Below are positions 20,901 through 30,564 of a stretch of 64,000 nucleotides of DNA, in pieces; position 1 is the first letter of the stretch, and each line of letters opens with the position of its first letter. Origin of the DNA: a virus; the IMG/VR virus record IMGVR_UViG_3300020477_000990, positions 124,001 to 188,000 of that record. One strand, given 5' to 3'. The notes below the pieces were generated by a model. It ran no database searches. It was not told the DNA's origin and saw nothing but the letters and a program-made list of their open reading frames with translations. A program made the position numbers and the translations under genes.

Positions 20901-21011
20901 TTATCTGTAAATAAAAGGATCTTGTTTCTTTAGTTTTTTAATTTTTTTACGGTATGCTCGCCAGATTTTAAAGTCAACCCATTTGTCTTTTAACCATCTA
21001 ATAATAAACAT
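20901..21011 (-). CDS. Tiny basic protein (36 aa)
   Basis: Begins MFIIRWLKDKWVDFKIW and ends with a Lys-rich helix. It fills the gap between its neighbours exactly, which favours a real gene. Function unknown. Confidence 0.45.
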   Translation of the reverse strand: MFIIRWLKDKWVDFKIWRAYRKKIKKLKKQDPFIYR

Positions 21012-21013
21012 AC

Positions 21014-22210
21014 TTAATCCCTTTTGTAATATTTATATTCAGTAATGTCAGCTAGTTCTGGAAACACGTCTTCAAAGTGTTCATTTCGAAATTTATCTAC
21101 ACGTAGCGTCCAGTCAATAAATTTCATCCAATCATGATATCCATAATCATCTTGATTCATATAATCAATAAATGTTTGTATATCTTTATTTTTATGTTCT
21201 AGTAATTTATTAGAAATAGATCTTTTAGCATCGTTAGGTAAACATTTAATATTATAATGCATTGGATAGTGCAAACTATTTAGATATACACTTATACCAA
21301 ATTCTTTAGCCCATGCTAAAAATTCGGGTATGTATAGCACGTTAAAGACGTTGATTGTATGACATATACCAACAGTAAATTTTTTACTTTGTTTATTTTT
21401 AAATTCATTAATAACGTGTAATGCATTTTTCCATTTAGCAGGATGCCTTTGGTATTCAAATTGCTTACCAATACCATCTATAGAAAATTGAATGTCAACA
21501 GACTTAAAGTGGGGCCATATACTTTGCAATGCTTCATTAGGTAATTGTGTTCCATTTGTATTATAATGAATTCCTATGTTTTTAGCATAACCTTGTTCAA
21601 CGCAAAATTGTAATAACTCAAATTGTTCTTTAATTAAAAAAGGTTCTCCTCCAGTAAAGTCGATATATTCTAATGTTGGTAATAATTCTTTAAGCTCACG
21701 CCAAAACTTTTTGTTAGTTTCTGGCCATCCATGCCTAGTGTGTTTTTCTATAGTGTTATCTTCTTTATCATAATGTTGTTGTTCAGCTATCCATTTACTA
21801 GAAGAATGTGTTCCACATATACGACATTTTAAATTACAAATGTTTCCTAGTTTTAAATCAAGATATTTTAACTTAGGTTCCTGTATTATTTCCTTTGTAA
21901 AATGATGTTGATATTTTTTATTATCTCTAATTCTTTTTGAAACTTTACCACTTGCTTCTTCACTCCAGCATTTAGCACACCCACTAGGTTTTTTACCATT
22001 TAGGAATTCTTTTCTTAGGTTTCTATAATAATCACTATTCCAAGCGTCATCAAATGTGTTATTAGATAAATTGAATGGTTGCTTGTTTTTATCAGTCATG
22101 TTATTATTATACATACAGCAAGGTTTAATCCACCCTGCGGCTGTGGACTCTAATGAGATCCATGGTAATATACAAAATGATTTAGGTACGTGCATAACTA
22201 TATTTAACAT
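21014..22210 (-). CDS. Radical SAM protein (twitch/SPASM type)
   Basis: An N-terminal FCILPWISL... PCCMYNN pattern and a CAKCW pair form a possible auxiliary-cluster region. The radical SAM motif CNLKCRICG (C-x3-C-x2-C) sits near residue 128, then DFTGGEPFL, the GGEP motif that positions SAM. The C-terminus (about 270-398) is helical. Such enzymes bind a [4Fe-4S] cluster and generate a 5'-deoxyadenosyl radical; substrate is unknown, but relatives modify peptides or sugars. SufE is encoded divergently just upstream. An in-frame ATG at 22195 is an alternative start. Confidence 0.85.
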   Translation of the reverse strand: MLNIVMHVPKSFCILPWISLESTAAGWIKPCCMYNNNMTDKNKQPFNLSNNTFDDAWNSDYYRNLRKEFLNGKKPSGCAKCWSEEASGKVSKRIRDNKKYQHHFTKEIIQEPKLKYLDLKLGNICNLKCRICGTHSSSKWIAEQQHYDKEDNTIEKHTRHGWPETNKKFWRELKELLPTLEYIDFTGGEPFLIKEQFELLQFCVEQGYAKNIGIHYNTNGTQLPNEALQSIWPHFKSVDIQFSIDGIGKQFEYQRHPAKWKNALHVINEFKNKQSKKFTVGICHTINVFNVLYIPEFLAWAKEFGISVYLNSLHYPMHYNIKCLPNDAKRSISNKLLEHKNKDIQTFIDYMNQDDYGYHDWMKFIDWTLRVDKFRNEHFEDVFPELADITEYKYYKRD

Positions 22211-22227
22211 AGCACAAAAAGGATAAA

Positions 22228-22629
22228 ATGTCTATAGAAGAAAAATATAAGAGCTATCAAGAACAATTAGAAGTACTTACTGAAAATATGGACAAATATC
22301 AGTACCTAATTAACATTGGGTCAAAAAATTCGATGCCAGAAGAATATAAATTAGACTCATTTAAAGTACATGGCTGTATGAGTCAAGTATGGCTAGTACC
22401 AAAATATAATGAAGGTAAAATAACTTTTATGGCTGACTCTGATGCACATATTACTAGAGGAGTAGTTACTATGGTAGCAGATATTTTTAGTGGGTCAACA
22501 GCAAAACAAATACAAGAAACAAATATTGATACTATAATTAATGGACTAGGTTTATTAAGTATTTTATCGCCCAATCGACGTAATGGTGCTTATAATATGT
22601 TTCATAAGGTAAAAGATTATGCCAACTAA
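22228..22629 (+). CDS. sufE: SufE-like Fe-S cluster assembly protein
   Basis: The SufE fold is clear: an N-terminal helix with YKSYQEQLEVLTENMDKYQYLINIG, then KVHGCMSQVWLVP, whose Cys matches the persulfide-accepting cysteine of bacterial SufE (G-C-x-S-x-V-W). The later part (GVVTMVADIFSGST and GLGLLSILSPNRRNG) matches the family's C-terminal helices. Length 133 aa is normal. SufE takes sulfur from a cysteine desulfurase and passes it to the SufBCD scaffold, so it would boost host Fe-S assembly. It lies between two radical SAM genes, which need such clusters. Ribosome site AAGGA. Confidence 0.88.
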   Translation: MSIEEKYKSYQEQLEVLTENMDKYQYLINIGSKNSMPEEYKLDSFKVHGCMSQVWLVPKYNEGKITFMADSDAHITRGVVTMVADIFSGSTAKQIQETNIDTIINGLGLLSILSPNRRNGAYNMFHKVKDYAN

Positions 22630-23434
22630 AATAGCTTGTATTGGTTGCAGTTGGACTGAAGGTATTGCAGTAGATGGTCAACTTATGGACCACCAAGATA
22701 CATATCCATATCTATTATCTAAATACTTAAGAGAAAATGCAAAAAATAATGTTATGTATAATGCTGGAAGGTCGGCGGCAGGAACAGAGTATTATCATTT
22801 AGTTACTGATTATCTAATTAAAAAATTTAATCCAGATATCTTTGTTATACAATTTACAACACATGATCGTGGAATATTACCGTTAGATCCAATTGATGAA
22901 AACGAGAAAAGATTAAATTTTGGTTATGATACTATTGATAACACTTATTGTAAAATTTGGGATAACAATAAAAGTATAATGCATTTAAGTCCTGGAATGG
23001 GTGCAAGTGCCAGTAAGCATAGTTCAGAAACACAATGGGATGGTTTAATAGATAAAATTTATAACGAACGAATAAAAGGAAAAATGGCTCCAGAAGTTGA
23101 ATTAGATACATTAAAAAAATATATTGCGTTGTGGTGGGAGCAATCAAAAAATTCAGATATACAAAAATATTTTTATTATTCTCATATGTATAGTTTGCTT
23201 GATTATTTAGAAGAATTAGGAAAGCAAGTAATTCCTTTTCATTGGATGAGATATAAACCAGAATTTAGAACTAAACTTTTTGAATTGAGACCATATCCAT
23301 CTATAGAAGGATTTTTAGGTAATAAACGTTTTAAAGATTTAACTCACGATAACGGATTTCATTTTGGTGTAGAAGGACACACTACGATAGTTCAGGAACT
23401 TTTAGGTCCTGCAATTCAGGAAATAATTCAATAG
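22619..23434 (+). CDS. SGNH/GDSL-type hydrolase
   Basis: Block I is ACIGCSWTEG at residues 6-15 (Ser nucleophile), then YNAGRSAAGTEY (oxyanion Gly/Asn region), VIQFTTHDR (block III-like), and the C-terminal GFHFGVEGH with the catalytic His. At 271 residues it matches stand-alone phage SGNH proteins. It overlaps SufE by 11 bases, so the two are translated together. Confidence 0.75.
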   Translation: MPTKIACIGCSWTEGIAVDGQLMDHQDTYPYLLSKYLRENAKNNVMYNAGRSAAGTEYYHLVTDYLIKKFNPDIFVIQFTTHDRGILPLDPIDENEKRLNFGYDTIDNTYCKIWDNNKSIMHLSPGMGASASKHSSETQWDGLIDKIYNERIKGKMAPEVELDTLKKYIALWWEQSKNSDIQKYFYYSHMYSLLDYLEELGKQVIPFHWMRYKPEFRTKLFELRPYPSIEGFLGNKRFKDLTHDNGFHFGVEGHTTIVQELLGPAIQEIIQ

Positions 23435-24611
23435 CATTTTCATTACGTAATTTATCAACCATATTAGTTCTTTCCCAAAACTTTGGAATAAGATGTGATG
23501 AATCTTTTTCATACATAAAGTGAATTAATTTATCATAACGTTTTTCTTTATTGTGTGTATACTTGTCAAACCATTCTTGTTCTTGAACGTATCTTTCTTC
23601 TAAACGTTTTTTCATTTCCATTGGAAGTATTTGTATAGAAAGTTCTTCTGGTACAAACAACGGATTAATCAAACTGCCACCAACAGCGTCAACCCAACCT
23701 TTTTGTATCCATTCATGATGAAAGTCTGGTACATGGAAACTATTATATACATTTAAACAAGTTGCAAGGAACACATATACATCTGGACAAATATCAAACA
23801 TACGTTTTCTATTTTCTTCAACTTGTTCCCATGATTGTCCTTTACGTAAGTATTCTCCACGTTTACCCATGCCATCTAACGAAGCACCTATTTTAACAGA
23901 TTCAAAACGATTCCATATTTCCATAACGTCTAATTTTTTAAATACCATTTGTGAAAAGTTTGTGTTGTACTTTAATCTTACGTGATACATTTTACGTTCA
24001 TCAAGTTTTTTTAGAATTCTATAATGCTCTTCCATAATTAATGGTTCACCACCTGCAAAGTATATTTCTTCTAAGCCGTCCATATATGGTTCAACTTTTT
24101 TCCAAAATGTTTCTTCGTCTTTATAAGGTCTTATAATTTTAGGCTGATCCAATGGGCCATATAATTTTACATTATCTTCATACCAACTTGATGATAAGTC
24201 TGGTCCACAAGTTCTACATTTAAAATTACACAAATTTGAAAATCTAAAATCAATATAAGGTAAGTTAATTTTATCAACTGTACCATCTTCTTTAGTGGTA
24301 CCAATCTTATCAAAATGATTTTCAAATGCTTCGTTGGCCCAAGTTCTTGTTGTATTCAATCCACTTGACTCCATGGAATAACAACGAGTACATTCTTTTG
24401 TTGGTTTATCTTTTAACATTGCTACACGCATTTTCTTTAACTTATCTGAATTCCAAATTTCTTCAAATGATTGATCTTTTAAGTTACCAAGTATCTCATT
24501 CATAGGAGCCATACAACAAGGTAACACTCTACCATCTGGCCATGAGTGTAAATGTGTCCAAGGTAACATACAAAATCGTTTTGATTTTTTTAATGCGTAA
24601 TCTTTATCCAT
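23382..24611 (-). CDS. Radical SAM protein (twitch/SPASM type)
   Basis: A paralogue of the 21014-22210 product. It has FCMLPWTHLHSWPDG...PCCM at the N-terminus, CTRCY at about residue 98, the radical SAM motif CNFKCRTCG at about 148, and YFAGGEPLIM (GGEP). The last 100 residues are helical and end in a short LKVPELS. Enzyme class and SAM use are certain; the substrate is unknown. It sits downstream of the glycosyltransferase-like 24604 gene and overlaps its stop by eight bases. Confidence 0.85.
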   Translation of the reverse strand: MDKDYALKKSKRFCMLPWTHLHSWPDGRVLPCCMAPMNEILGNLKDQSFEEIWNSDKLKKMRVAMLKDKPTKECTRCYSMESSGLNTTRTWANEAFENHFDKIGTTKEDGTVDKINLPYIDFRFSNLCNFKCRTCGPDLSSSWYEDNVKLYGPLDQPKIIRPYKDEETFWKKVEPYMDGLEEIYFAGGEPLIMEEHYRILKKLDERKMYHVRLKYNTNFSQMVFKKLDVMEIWNRFESVKIGASLDGMGKRGEYLRKGQSWEQVEENRKRMFDICPDVYVFLATCLNVYNSFHVPDFHHEWIQKGWVDAVGGSLINPLFVPEELSIQILPMEMKKRLEERYVQEQEWFDKYTHNKEKRYDKLIHFMYEKDSSHLIPKFWERTNMVDKLRNENAIELFPELQDLKVPELS

Positions 24612-25632
24612 TTACTTTTTCCTCAATGACGTTAATTAATAAAGGTATTGGTAGTTCAGATAATTTAATATGGTTTCGTGATATTAAACTTTGTGTTGCA
24701 TTTGAATTTACCATTTCATTCATTTTGTTAATGTCAATATTGATTAACCTTCTTAAGTTATCCTCTTTGATTCTATGCAATCTATCTGGATAGTTTACAT
24801 AATCAAAACTATAGTTAAACATATTATGATATGGTTTAATACCAAAAAATTCTTCTAAATGCTTACACATCTTTTTTGAACCCAATGGTATAAACGGTGT
24901 TTTATATAATATTGGCTTCCACGTCTTTTCAGTAATAAAAATACTAGTATCACTAACAATACTTTCTGTTACTATATCAAAACAAGATTCTCTATATTGT
25001 GGTGGAAGTATTTCCTGATTACTTTGTTCGTCAATTGTTTTTGCATCAAAATCTAAAGTTATTGTTTGGCCTTGAAAGTTTTCATTTGCTAAATGCTTTG
25101 TGTTAGGACCGTATCTATTTAGATATGTTATATAACCACGATGGTACCAATCGTTTGAAAAAATTGATTCTACTAAATGAAATCTATGTGGTTTCGCCGC
25201 GGCGTTCATGCAAATAAAATGCTTTGGCTTTTTATCCATATACTTCTTTTTGATTTTATGTTTGTAATAATGATCTATAGTTCTTTTTAATAATGTGTAT
25301 GGATAATAAACACAATGCCCAATAACCTTTGGCTCTTTATGATTCGTTTGCCAATGCGTATAGTTTTTTTCTAAATTAGCATCGCACATTACTAATACGA
25401 TTTTGTTATGATCGTATTCACGTAATATAGTATGCAGTCGTTGTAAAAATTCATCAGGACGTTTTAAATGAATTTCACCTTCATATGAATTTGATATAAC
25501 AATATATGGTTTTTCTTTTGCGTTTAACCATAAGTCGCGAGTATTTAATAAGTCTCTAAATCCTCGATCACGACCACAATCAAAATCGTATATAAGATAT
25601 GTTTTATTATTTTGAACTATAGTATTTGGCAT
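24604..25632 (-). CDS. Glycosyltransferase-like protein, family with T-E-K motif (paralogue 1)
   Basis: The C-terminal part has FDIVTESIVSDTSIFITEKT followed by WKPILYKTPFIPLGS, a layout like the nucleotide-sugar domain of fucosyltransferase (GT10) and exostosin-type GT-B enzymes (E-S/T then T-E-K and a proline-bounded strand). Upstream is FICMNAAAKPHR, equivalent to the F-x-S-x-N-G-x-x-K-x-x-R box of its three paralogues at 26238, 29536 and 30548. Likely a sugar transferase acting in the cytoplasm; donor and acceptor unknown. Confidence 0.6.
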   Translation of the reverse strand: MPNTIVQNNKTYLIYDFDCGRDRGFRDLLNTRDLWLNAKEKPYIVISNSYEGEIHLKRPDEFLQRLHTILREYDHNKIVLVMCDANLEKNYTHWQTNHKEPKVIGHCVYYPYTLLKRTIDHYYKHKIKKKYMDKKPKHFICMNAAAKPHRFHLVESIFSNDWYHRGYITYLNRYGPNTKHLANENFQGQTITLDFDAKTIDEQSNQEILPPQYRESCFDIVTESIVSDTSIFITEKTWKPILYKTPFIPLGSKKMCKHLEEFFGIKPYHNMFNYSFDYVNYPDRLHRIKEDNLRRLINIDINKMNEMVNSNATQSLISRNHIKLSELPIPLLINVIEEKVNG

Positions 25633-26227
25633 GGTTTGTATCTAACCTCTTTAATATACTTTTTGCCATTGAGGTACTGTAACTATCAATAGCATTATCC
25701 CAATTGTCTTTAGTTGTAAAAACATCTTGAGGAGTTAAATCTGAATGAAGCCAACTTATGACTCCGCCCCTAGGCCAAGCACCTTCTAATTCGTCATCTA
25801 GTTGCTCAGGACTCCATAAAGCACAACCTACTGCAACTTTAAATAATTTTGGTCCATTGTCTTCTGATATTAGTTGTAATAAATGTTTGCTTGATGTAAC
25901 TGAAATTCCAGATGAAATATTAACGGTATCTTTATCATGATAGTCATGGCTATGTATTATAAAAACTTGTGATGTGTTTACAGGTCCACCATAATAGATT
26001 GGTTGGTTTTTCCATTTGTCAATACATTTTAAACCCATATCTAAACATATTTCTTCTAGGTTTAAACTTCTAGATGGCTTATTAAAAATAACAGCACTTG
26101 CTCCACTGGCGTCATGCCTTATTACTGCTGAAGTAGTTTTATAAAATCTAGGATCAGCCATATGTGGCATAGCAATTAGCATACGCCCTCTAATTCTTTT
26201 TAAGCCTTTATGTGTTTCATTACTCAT
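25607..26227 (-). CDS. YqgE/AlgH-family protein
   Basis: The sequence follows the family throughout: GRMLIAMPHMADPRFYKT at the start, ASAVIFNKPSRSL, then YYGGPVNTSQVFIIHS, and the late ALWSPEQLDDELEGAW. AlgH/YqgE proteins (UPF0301) form a two-subdomain fold of uncertain function, linked in bacteria to regulation of exopolysaccharide genes; phage versions occur in marine T4-like genomes. It overlaps the adjacent glycosyltransferase-like gene by 26 bases. Confidence 0.85.
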   Translation of the reverse strand: MSNETHKGLKRIRGRMLIAMPHMADPRFYKTTSAVIRHDASGASAVIFNKPSRSLNLEEICLDMGLKCIDKWKNQPIYYGGPVNTSQVFIIHSHDYHDKDTVNISSGISVTSSKHLLQLISEDNGPKLFKVAVGCALWSPEQLDDELEGAWPRGGVISWLHSDLTPQDVFTTKDNWDNAIDSYSTSMAKSILKRLDTNHAKYYSSK

Positions 26228-26237
26228 ATACTATTAC

Positions 26238-27557
26238 TTATCTTGCTAAAAATTCTAGCAATTTGTTCCACCTTTTGTTATGATTTCTGTTAAAAAAATG
26301 ATTCCTGTTATGTTCTAGTTTTTTCCAAACACTCCAGTAAATATTATGTAATTCTTTGATATCCATTTTGCATATACGTTCAATATTGTTCATAATAATT
26401 TTTAATCTTTTAGCTCGATCTAAAATATAATCATATGACTCATCAAACATTTCAGGAAATGTTTCATATCCTTCTGAACGCAAATACTCTAGGCAACCAG
26501 GGCCACTAGTAATAATAAATGGATGGTAGTTTACAAATGGCATATAAGTTTTTTCAGTAACAAACAAAGGAGCACCTGGCTGTGATTCAAATACAGTTTC
26601 AGTTACAAAACTAAAATATGTTTCTTTAAAATGATCTTTAATTAGTACACGTTGATTCATTCCATCGCCTATAGAATTAGAATCATGATCAAGTATTATT
26701 GGTGTTTTTTCTTTAAGCCACAATTTACTATATTCGTCTATTGTATTTGCTAATTGTAAATCTTCTTGTGTTAAATAACTTCTTAAATTGCCAATGCTAT
26801 CAGGAGTAAAGTATCGATTTAAAAAACTATGTATAGTTTGATCTTGCCAACCTTTTCTATATATTTCACTCATTATATAAATTCTATGTTCTCTTGGATT
26901 TGCATTTTTACATAAGAATTTGTGTGAACGTATATGTCCATTTGTTAATTCGTCTGGTTGTATTAATTCATTTGCTACACCTTTTGTTTTGTGATTTTTA
27001 AAGTATCTTACATCACACTCATGACGATAGTTTGTTTCAAATATATTAAATGGATAAACATTTATTTTTTGATCATCACCAATTCTTTTTGCTCTTTGGT
27101 ATGCTTTATAACTTCCTACTATGTTTAAGTCTCCATAAACCATATACACTTTTTCAAAAGGAATTCCTTTATCATTAATACTCCAGATTATATCATCTAA
27201 AAATCGTGGCATAGATAAATGAAAACCTTCTGATGGGAACCATATTAATACTCTTATATTATTATTTGGATTACGTAATAATTCTAATATAGGTTCGTCA
27301 ATATAATGGAAAACGTTTTCATAAAAGAAAGCTAAATCAATCCATTCTGGCTGTATATGATAATACGTTATTTCATTTGTATGTGTGTCATTTATACTTT
27401 TAGAATTCCATTGTATATTTTGTACTTCTAGCATTTTTTCTAAATAGTTTGCTTTTACATTTCCATACCCATTTGAATTTATTTTTCTTTTGTGTGGAGG
27501 TATAGAGTTTGGTATAGGCACACCGTTAATCCAATTTTGATATAATAAATTAAGCAT
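26238..27557 (-). CDS. Glycosyltransferase-like protein, T-E-K family (paralogue 2)
   Basis: The start is set at 27557 where the ATG overlaps the stop of the SGNH gene; a longer frame to 27623 would overlap that gene by 74 bases. The conserved block is FSFVTETVFESQ, then FVTEKTYMPF and HPFIITSG, followed by YETFPEMFDESYDYI. The earlier FLCKNANPREHRIY matches the paralogue box. At 439 residues it is the largest of the four paralogues. Predicted soluble sugar transferase. Confidence 0.6.
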   Translation of the reverse strand: MLNLLYQNWINGVPIPNSIPPHKRKINSNGYGNVKANYLEKMLEVQNIQWNSKSINDTHTNEITYYHIQPEWIDLAFFYENVFHYIDEPILELLRNPNNNIRVLIWFPSEGFHLSMPRFLDDIIWSINDKGIPFEKVYMVYGDLNIVGSYKAYQRAKRIGDDQKINVYPFNIFETNYRHECDVRYFKNHKTKGVANELIQPDELTNGHIRSHKFLCKNANPREHRIYIMSEIYRKGWQDQTIHSFLNRYFTPDSIGNLRSYLTQEDLQLANTIDEYSKLWLKEKTPIILDHDSNSIGDGMNQRVLIKDHFKETYFSFVTETVFESQPGAPLFVTEKTYMPFVNYHPFIITSGPGCLEYLRSEGYETFPEMFDESYDYILDRAKRLKIIMNNIERICKMDIKELHNIYWSVWKKLEHNRNHFFNRNHNKRWNKLLEFLAR

Positions 27558-28323
27558 TTTCAATCCAAGGTTTAATAACTTGTTTAGCAAAGTTCCAGTG
27601 GCAATCTGTTGACGGATGACCAATCATAATTTTTTGACCGTCAACATCATGCCACCCTTTTGCCGGAACATTAACTTTGTCTTCGTGTAATGCTCCAGTA
27701 AAACCGTTTGCAATCCCCCATTCAGCTATTCCACCATACTTTCCATGAAACCAAAATTGATTCCAATCAATTTGATCCCACCAATTGGTTAATTCAGCTG
27801 AACTTTGTATTTGTTTTTCGTATTGTTCAAATTCGTTTTTCCAACATATGAATAAAGTTTTTACGTCATTTATTTTACATAGTTTTTGTAAATGTACAAT
27901 TCCTATTAAAGTTCTTAATATTTGCTGTACATCTGAATGAGTATATTTTATATAAGCATCTAACCGATCGCTAATATGTTTACTTGTTCGAAATAAGTCA
28001 AAGTTATTTTGTTGAATGCCTCTCCACCAACGTTGGTCTCCTGTACTTTTAATCCAAGTATAATTTTCTTTTGGTACAATGTAATTGTTTGATGATTCTA
28101 TTTTTTCATCTATTACTATTTCGAATCTGTTAATTCCACTTATTTGTGATATAATGTGAGTATAAGGATAAGTTAATAATTCTAAACTAGCATTTCGCAA
28201 ACTCATTTCATTACCACTTCCACCTTCAGCAATATTAGTTAAATCAAATTGTTCTTTTAAATAATTTGCCCAAGAGTTAGGTGCATGAGTAAATGAACAG
28301 CCAGTAGTTAGAATTTTATACAT
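27550..28323 (-). CDS. SGNH/GDSL-type hydrolase-like protein
   Basis: Begins MYKILTTGCSFTHAPN (block I with Ser nucleophile at residue 10). A Gly/Asn pair follows in EGGSGNEMSL, and the C-terminal HPSTDCHWNFA supplies the His. The His block H-P-x-x-D-x-x-x-x-F-A is shared with the paralogues at 28752 and 32202. It overlaps both neighbours by four to eight bases. Substrate unknown. Confidence 0.7.
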   Translation of the reverse strand: MYKILTTGCSFTHAPNSWANYLKEQFDLTNIAEGGSGNEMSLRNASLELLTYPYTHIISQISGINRFEIVIDEKIESSNNYIVPKENYTWIKSTGDQRWWRGIQQNNFDLFRTSKHISDRLDAYIKYTHSDVQQILRTLIGIVHLQKLCKINDVKTLFICWKNEFEQYEKQIQSSAELTNWWDQIDWNQFWFHGKYGGIAEWGIANGFTGALHEDKVNVPAKGWHDVDGQKIMIGHPSTDCHWNFAKQVIKPWIENA

Positions 28324-28762
28324 TTACATTTCCTAGTGTTGCTAATATACTATAAATTATATTTGCCCACTTGTCAGCATCTTTTTCTGTAATAACAATG
28401 TCAGCGTCATCACCATTTGCTATAATAGGTTTTACAAACATTTCATTTGTATCGTTAAAATCTGATTTTTCTATAGTATTCATCCAAATAGTATAATCGG
28501 CTTTAAATATTTTTCTTGTTTCTAAAGTAGGGCAAATGAAATCAGCTATTACATGATGTCCTTCTTCGATCCATGCATCTGCAATATCACTCATACGTTT
28601 GGCTTGTCTTATTCTACCCATTTCACTATAGTCAAAATTTTGATCTGACTTTCTAATAGCATCAGCATTTAACCATTTTGCATTTAATAATGGATATAAC
28701 TTTGATGCCAAAGTTGTTTTACCTGATCCTGGTAATCCCATTATTAGTATTTTACTCTTCAT
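28316..28762 (-). CDS. cysC: Adenylylsulfate (APS) kinase-like P-loop enzyme
   Basis: P-loop LIMGLPGSGKTTLA at residues 6-19, then NADAIRK (the D-x-x-R of APS kinase), a helix RIRQAKRMSDIADAWIEEG, and HHVIADFICPTLETR, which mirrors the F-I-S-P-x-x-x-R block of CysC. This order fits APS kinase, which phosphorylates APS to PAPS, the sulfuryl donor. The tail (WMNTIEKSDFNDTNEMF) is of the type seen in phage APS-kinase relatives. At 148 residues it is shorter than most CysC proteins, and some other small-molecule kinase is possible. Sulfotransferase-like genes are in the same window. Confidence 0.75.
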   Translation of the reverse strand: MKSKILIMGLPGSGKTTLASKLYPLLNAKWLNADAIRKSDQNFDYSEMGRIRQAKRMSDIADAWIEEGHHVIADFICPTLETRKIFKADYTIWMNTIEKSDFNDTNEMFVKPIIANGDDADIVITEKDADKWANIIYSILATLGNVNV

Positions 28763-29573
28763 TTATTAACCTTTCTACGATATCATTTGCAAAACTTTTT
28801 TGTGCATCTGTTGTAGGATGACTTCCTGGAAATTGTTCGTATCCATTATCAATGCACCATTCTTTAAGACCACCATATTGGTTAGTCCATTCTTTTGTAT
28901 GACTATGATGAAACCACCAAGAGTTCCAGTCTATTAATTCCCATAAGTGAATTGCATTATCGTATTTGTTTACAATTAACTCACCACGTTCATTTGAGTT
29001 GTTTCCGTCTTGATTGTTTTGCCCTGTAAATATATCTTGCCAACACATATTAATTAATCTTAAATTGTTTGATTTACAATACCATTGTATTCTTAATATA
29101 TGTTCTAATGTTTGAACAAATTGTAATTCTTCGTTATGGAAATTTGCAAGATACATTTTCATATGTTGATTAACATCTGCATTGTCAAATTGCCAATGCC
29201 CAAAGCCTCCACCACTCTTTAACCAGTTAGAGTCTTTATGTGATTTCCATTTTCCAGTTAATGGTTGATTTTGGAACCCACCATTACCTTTCATGTCATT
29301 GTAAATTTTATTATAATTGTTACTTTCATGGTTATAAAATAATTCAAATCTATTTGGATTTGACCACATAACAATTACAGTTGGATCTTTATCTAAATAA
29401 TGTGGAATGTTAGCAAGTAAGTTTCTGCTAATTAAAGCATTACCGCTAGCCATTTCTGAACAATCAATTATTTCATAACTGTTTCCTAAATGATTAGGCC
29501 ATGCAATGTTAGGTTCTACTTTATGTCCAGTAAAACTACACCCAGATATTATTAAGTACTTTTTGTTTTCCAT
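28752..29573 (-). CDS. SGNH/GDSL-type hydrolase-like protein
   Basis: Begins MENKKYLIISGCSFTGHK (block I). The block II Gly/Asn is within MASGNALISRN, VIVMWSNPNRFE is a block III-like strand with Asn, and SHPTTDAQKSFAND is the C-terminal His block. The aspartate expected three residues before the His is not obvious, so activity is uncertain. It overlaps the APS-kinase-like gene by 11 bases. Confidence 0.68.
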   Translation of the reverse strand: MENKKYLIISGCSFTGHKVEPNIAWPNHLGNSYEIIDCSEMASGNALISRNLLANIPHYLDKDPTVIVMWSNPNRFELFYNHESNNYNKIYNDMKGNGGFQNQPLTGKWKSHKDSNWLKSGGGFGHWQFDNADVNQHMKMYLANFHNEELQFVQTLEHILRIQWYCKSNNLRLINMCWQDIFTGQNNQDGNNSNERGELIVNKYDNAIHLWELIDWNSWWFHHSHTKEWTNQYGGLKEWCIDNGYEQFPGSHPTTDAQKSFANDIVERLINEE

Positions 29574-30564
29574 AAATTTTTTTATATATTGTTTTTAAAT
29601 ATTTTTCACGCCAATCAGTATTAAGTGCTAATTGCTGATTGTATAGCATTTTTTCCTTTACTTGCTCAACTATTTCTGATTGTATAAATGGTAATGGTGT
29701 TGAACAAAATTTTAATATTTCTTTTTCAGGGTTATTGTTGTAATCAAATATTTCATCATACAGTTTAAATCCAAATGATTCTAAAGCGTCATAATAATCA
29801 ACAGGTTGGCCTACGCCATAAAATAAAAATAGTTGCAAGTTTAATATTGGTTTCCATGTTTTCTCAGTAAAAAATACTGTGTTGTCTTCGTGAGTTTCAT
29901 TTATAACATTTAGCCAAGATTGATACATCATATCTATTGGAACTATTTTGTCGTCTGTGTTTAATCTATCAGTTCCAGCATCTAATATAATTGGTTCAAC
30001 TTTTTCTCCAGTAGTATTATAATTACCAACTAAACTTATGTAATTGTCCATTAGTCTGTTTTCTTTACAAAAATTTACAAATTGTAAACGTTTTGGTTTA
30101 ACGGCACCGTTAAGGCTCATCATATGGCAAGTTCTATTTTCATTAAAATTATTAACATACTCATATTTCTTTTGTACGTCTAAGAAGTAAAAAGGATATG
30201 TATGCCTATGCTTAATAATTTCTTTTTGGTTACTTTCTCTGCACCAAGAAAGATATTGCTGATCAAAATTAATACTAGGCATAATCATATGAATATCATT
30301 TGGATCTATTTTACTTTCTTCTAATATTGTATGTAACTTTTCAAATACTGGTAATCCATCATCTAACGATGGACCTGGAATGTCAGCTTCAGTTAATTCT
30401 TCAATAATAAATTTGCATTCTTCATTTTGTTTTTTAGCTTTGTTATAAATTTTGTTATGTGTTATCATTAATGGCAAAGGATGTCCACTAAACAATCCTT
30501 CACGTTCTCCATTTTTACTTGGAGTATAACGCCAATATGGATAACTGTTATACAATACTCTCAT
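29536..30564 (-). CDS. Glycosyltransferase-like protein, T-E-K family (paralogue 3)
   Basis: The start is set at 30564 behind AAGGAATA with an overlap of 17 bases with the upstream gene. The family boxes are HMMSLNGAVKPKRL and NVINETHEDNTVFFTEKTW followed by KPILNLQLFLFYG. The order and spacing match paralogues 1, 2 and 4. The N-terminal 100 residues differ among the four, as expected for acceptor-specific domains. Confidence 0.6.
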   Translation of the reverse strand: MRVLYNSYPYWRYTPSKNGEREGLFSGHPLPLMITHNKIYNKAKKQNEECKFIIEELTEADIPGPSLDDGLPVFEKLHTILEESKIDPNDIHMIMPSINFDQQYLSWCRESNQKEIIKHRHTYPFYFLDVQKKYEYVNNFNENRTCHMMSLNGAVKPKRLQFVNFCKENRLMDNYISLVGNYNTTGEKVEPIILDAGTDRLNTDDKIVPIDMMYQSWLNVINETHEDNTVFFTEKTWKPILNLQLFLFYGVGQPVDYYDALESFGFKLYDEIFDYNNNPEKEILKFCSTPLPFIQSEIVEQVKEKMLYNQQLALNTDWREKYLKTIYKKIYGKQKVLNNIWV

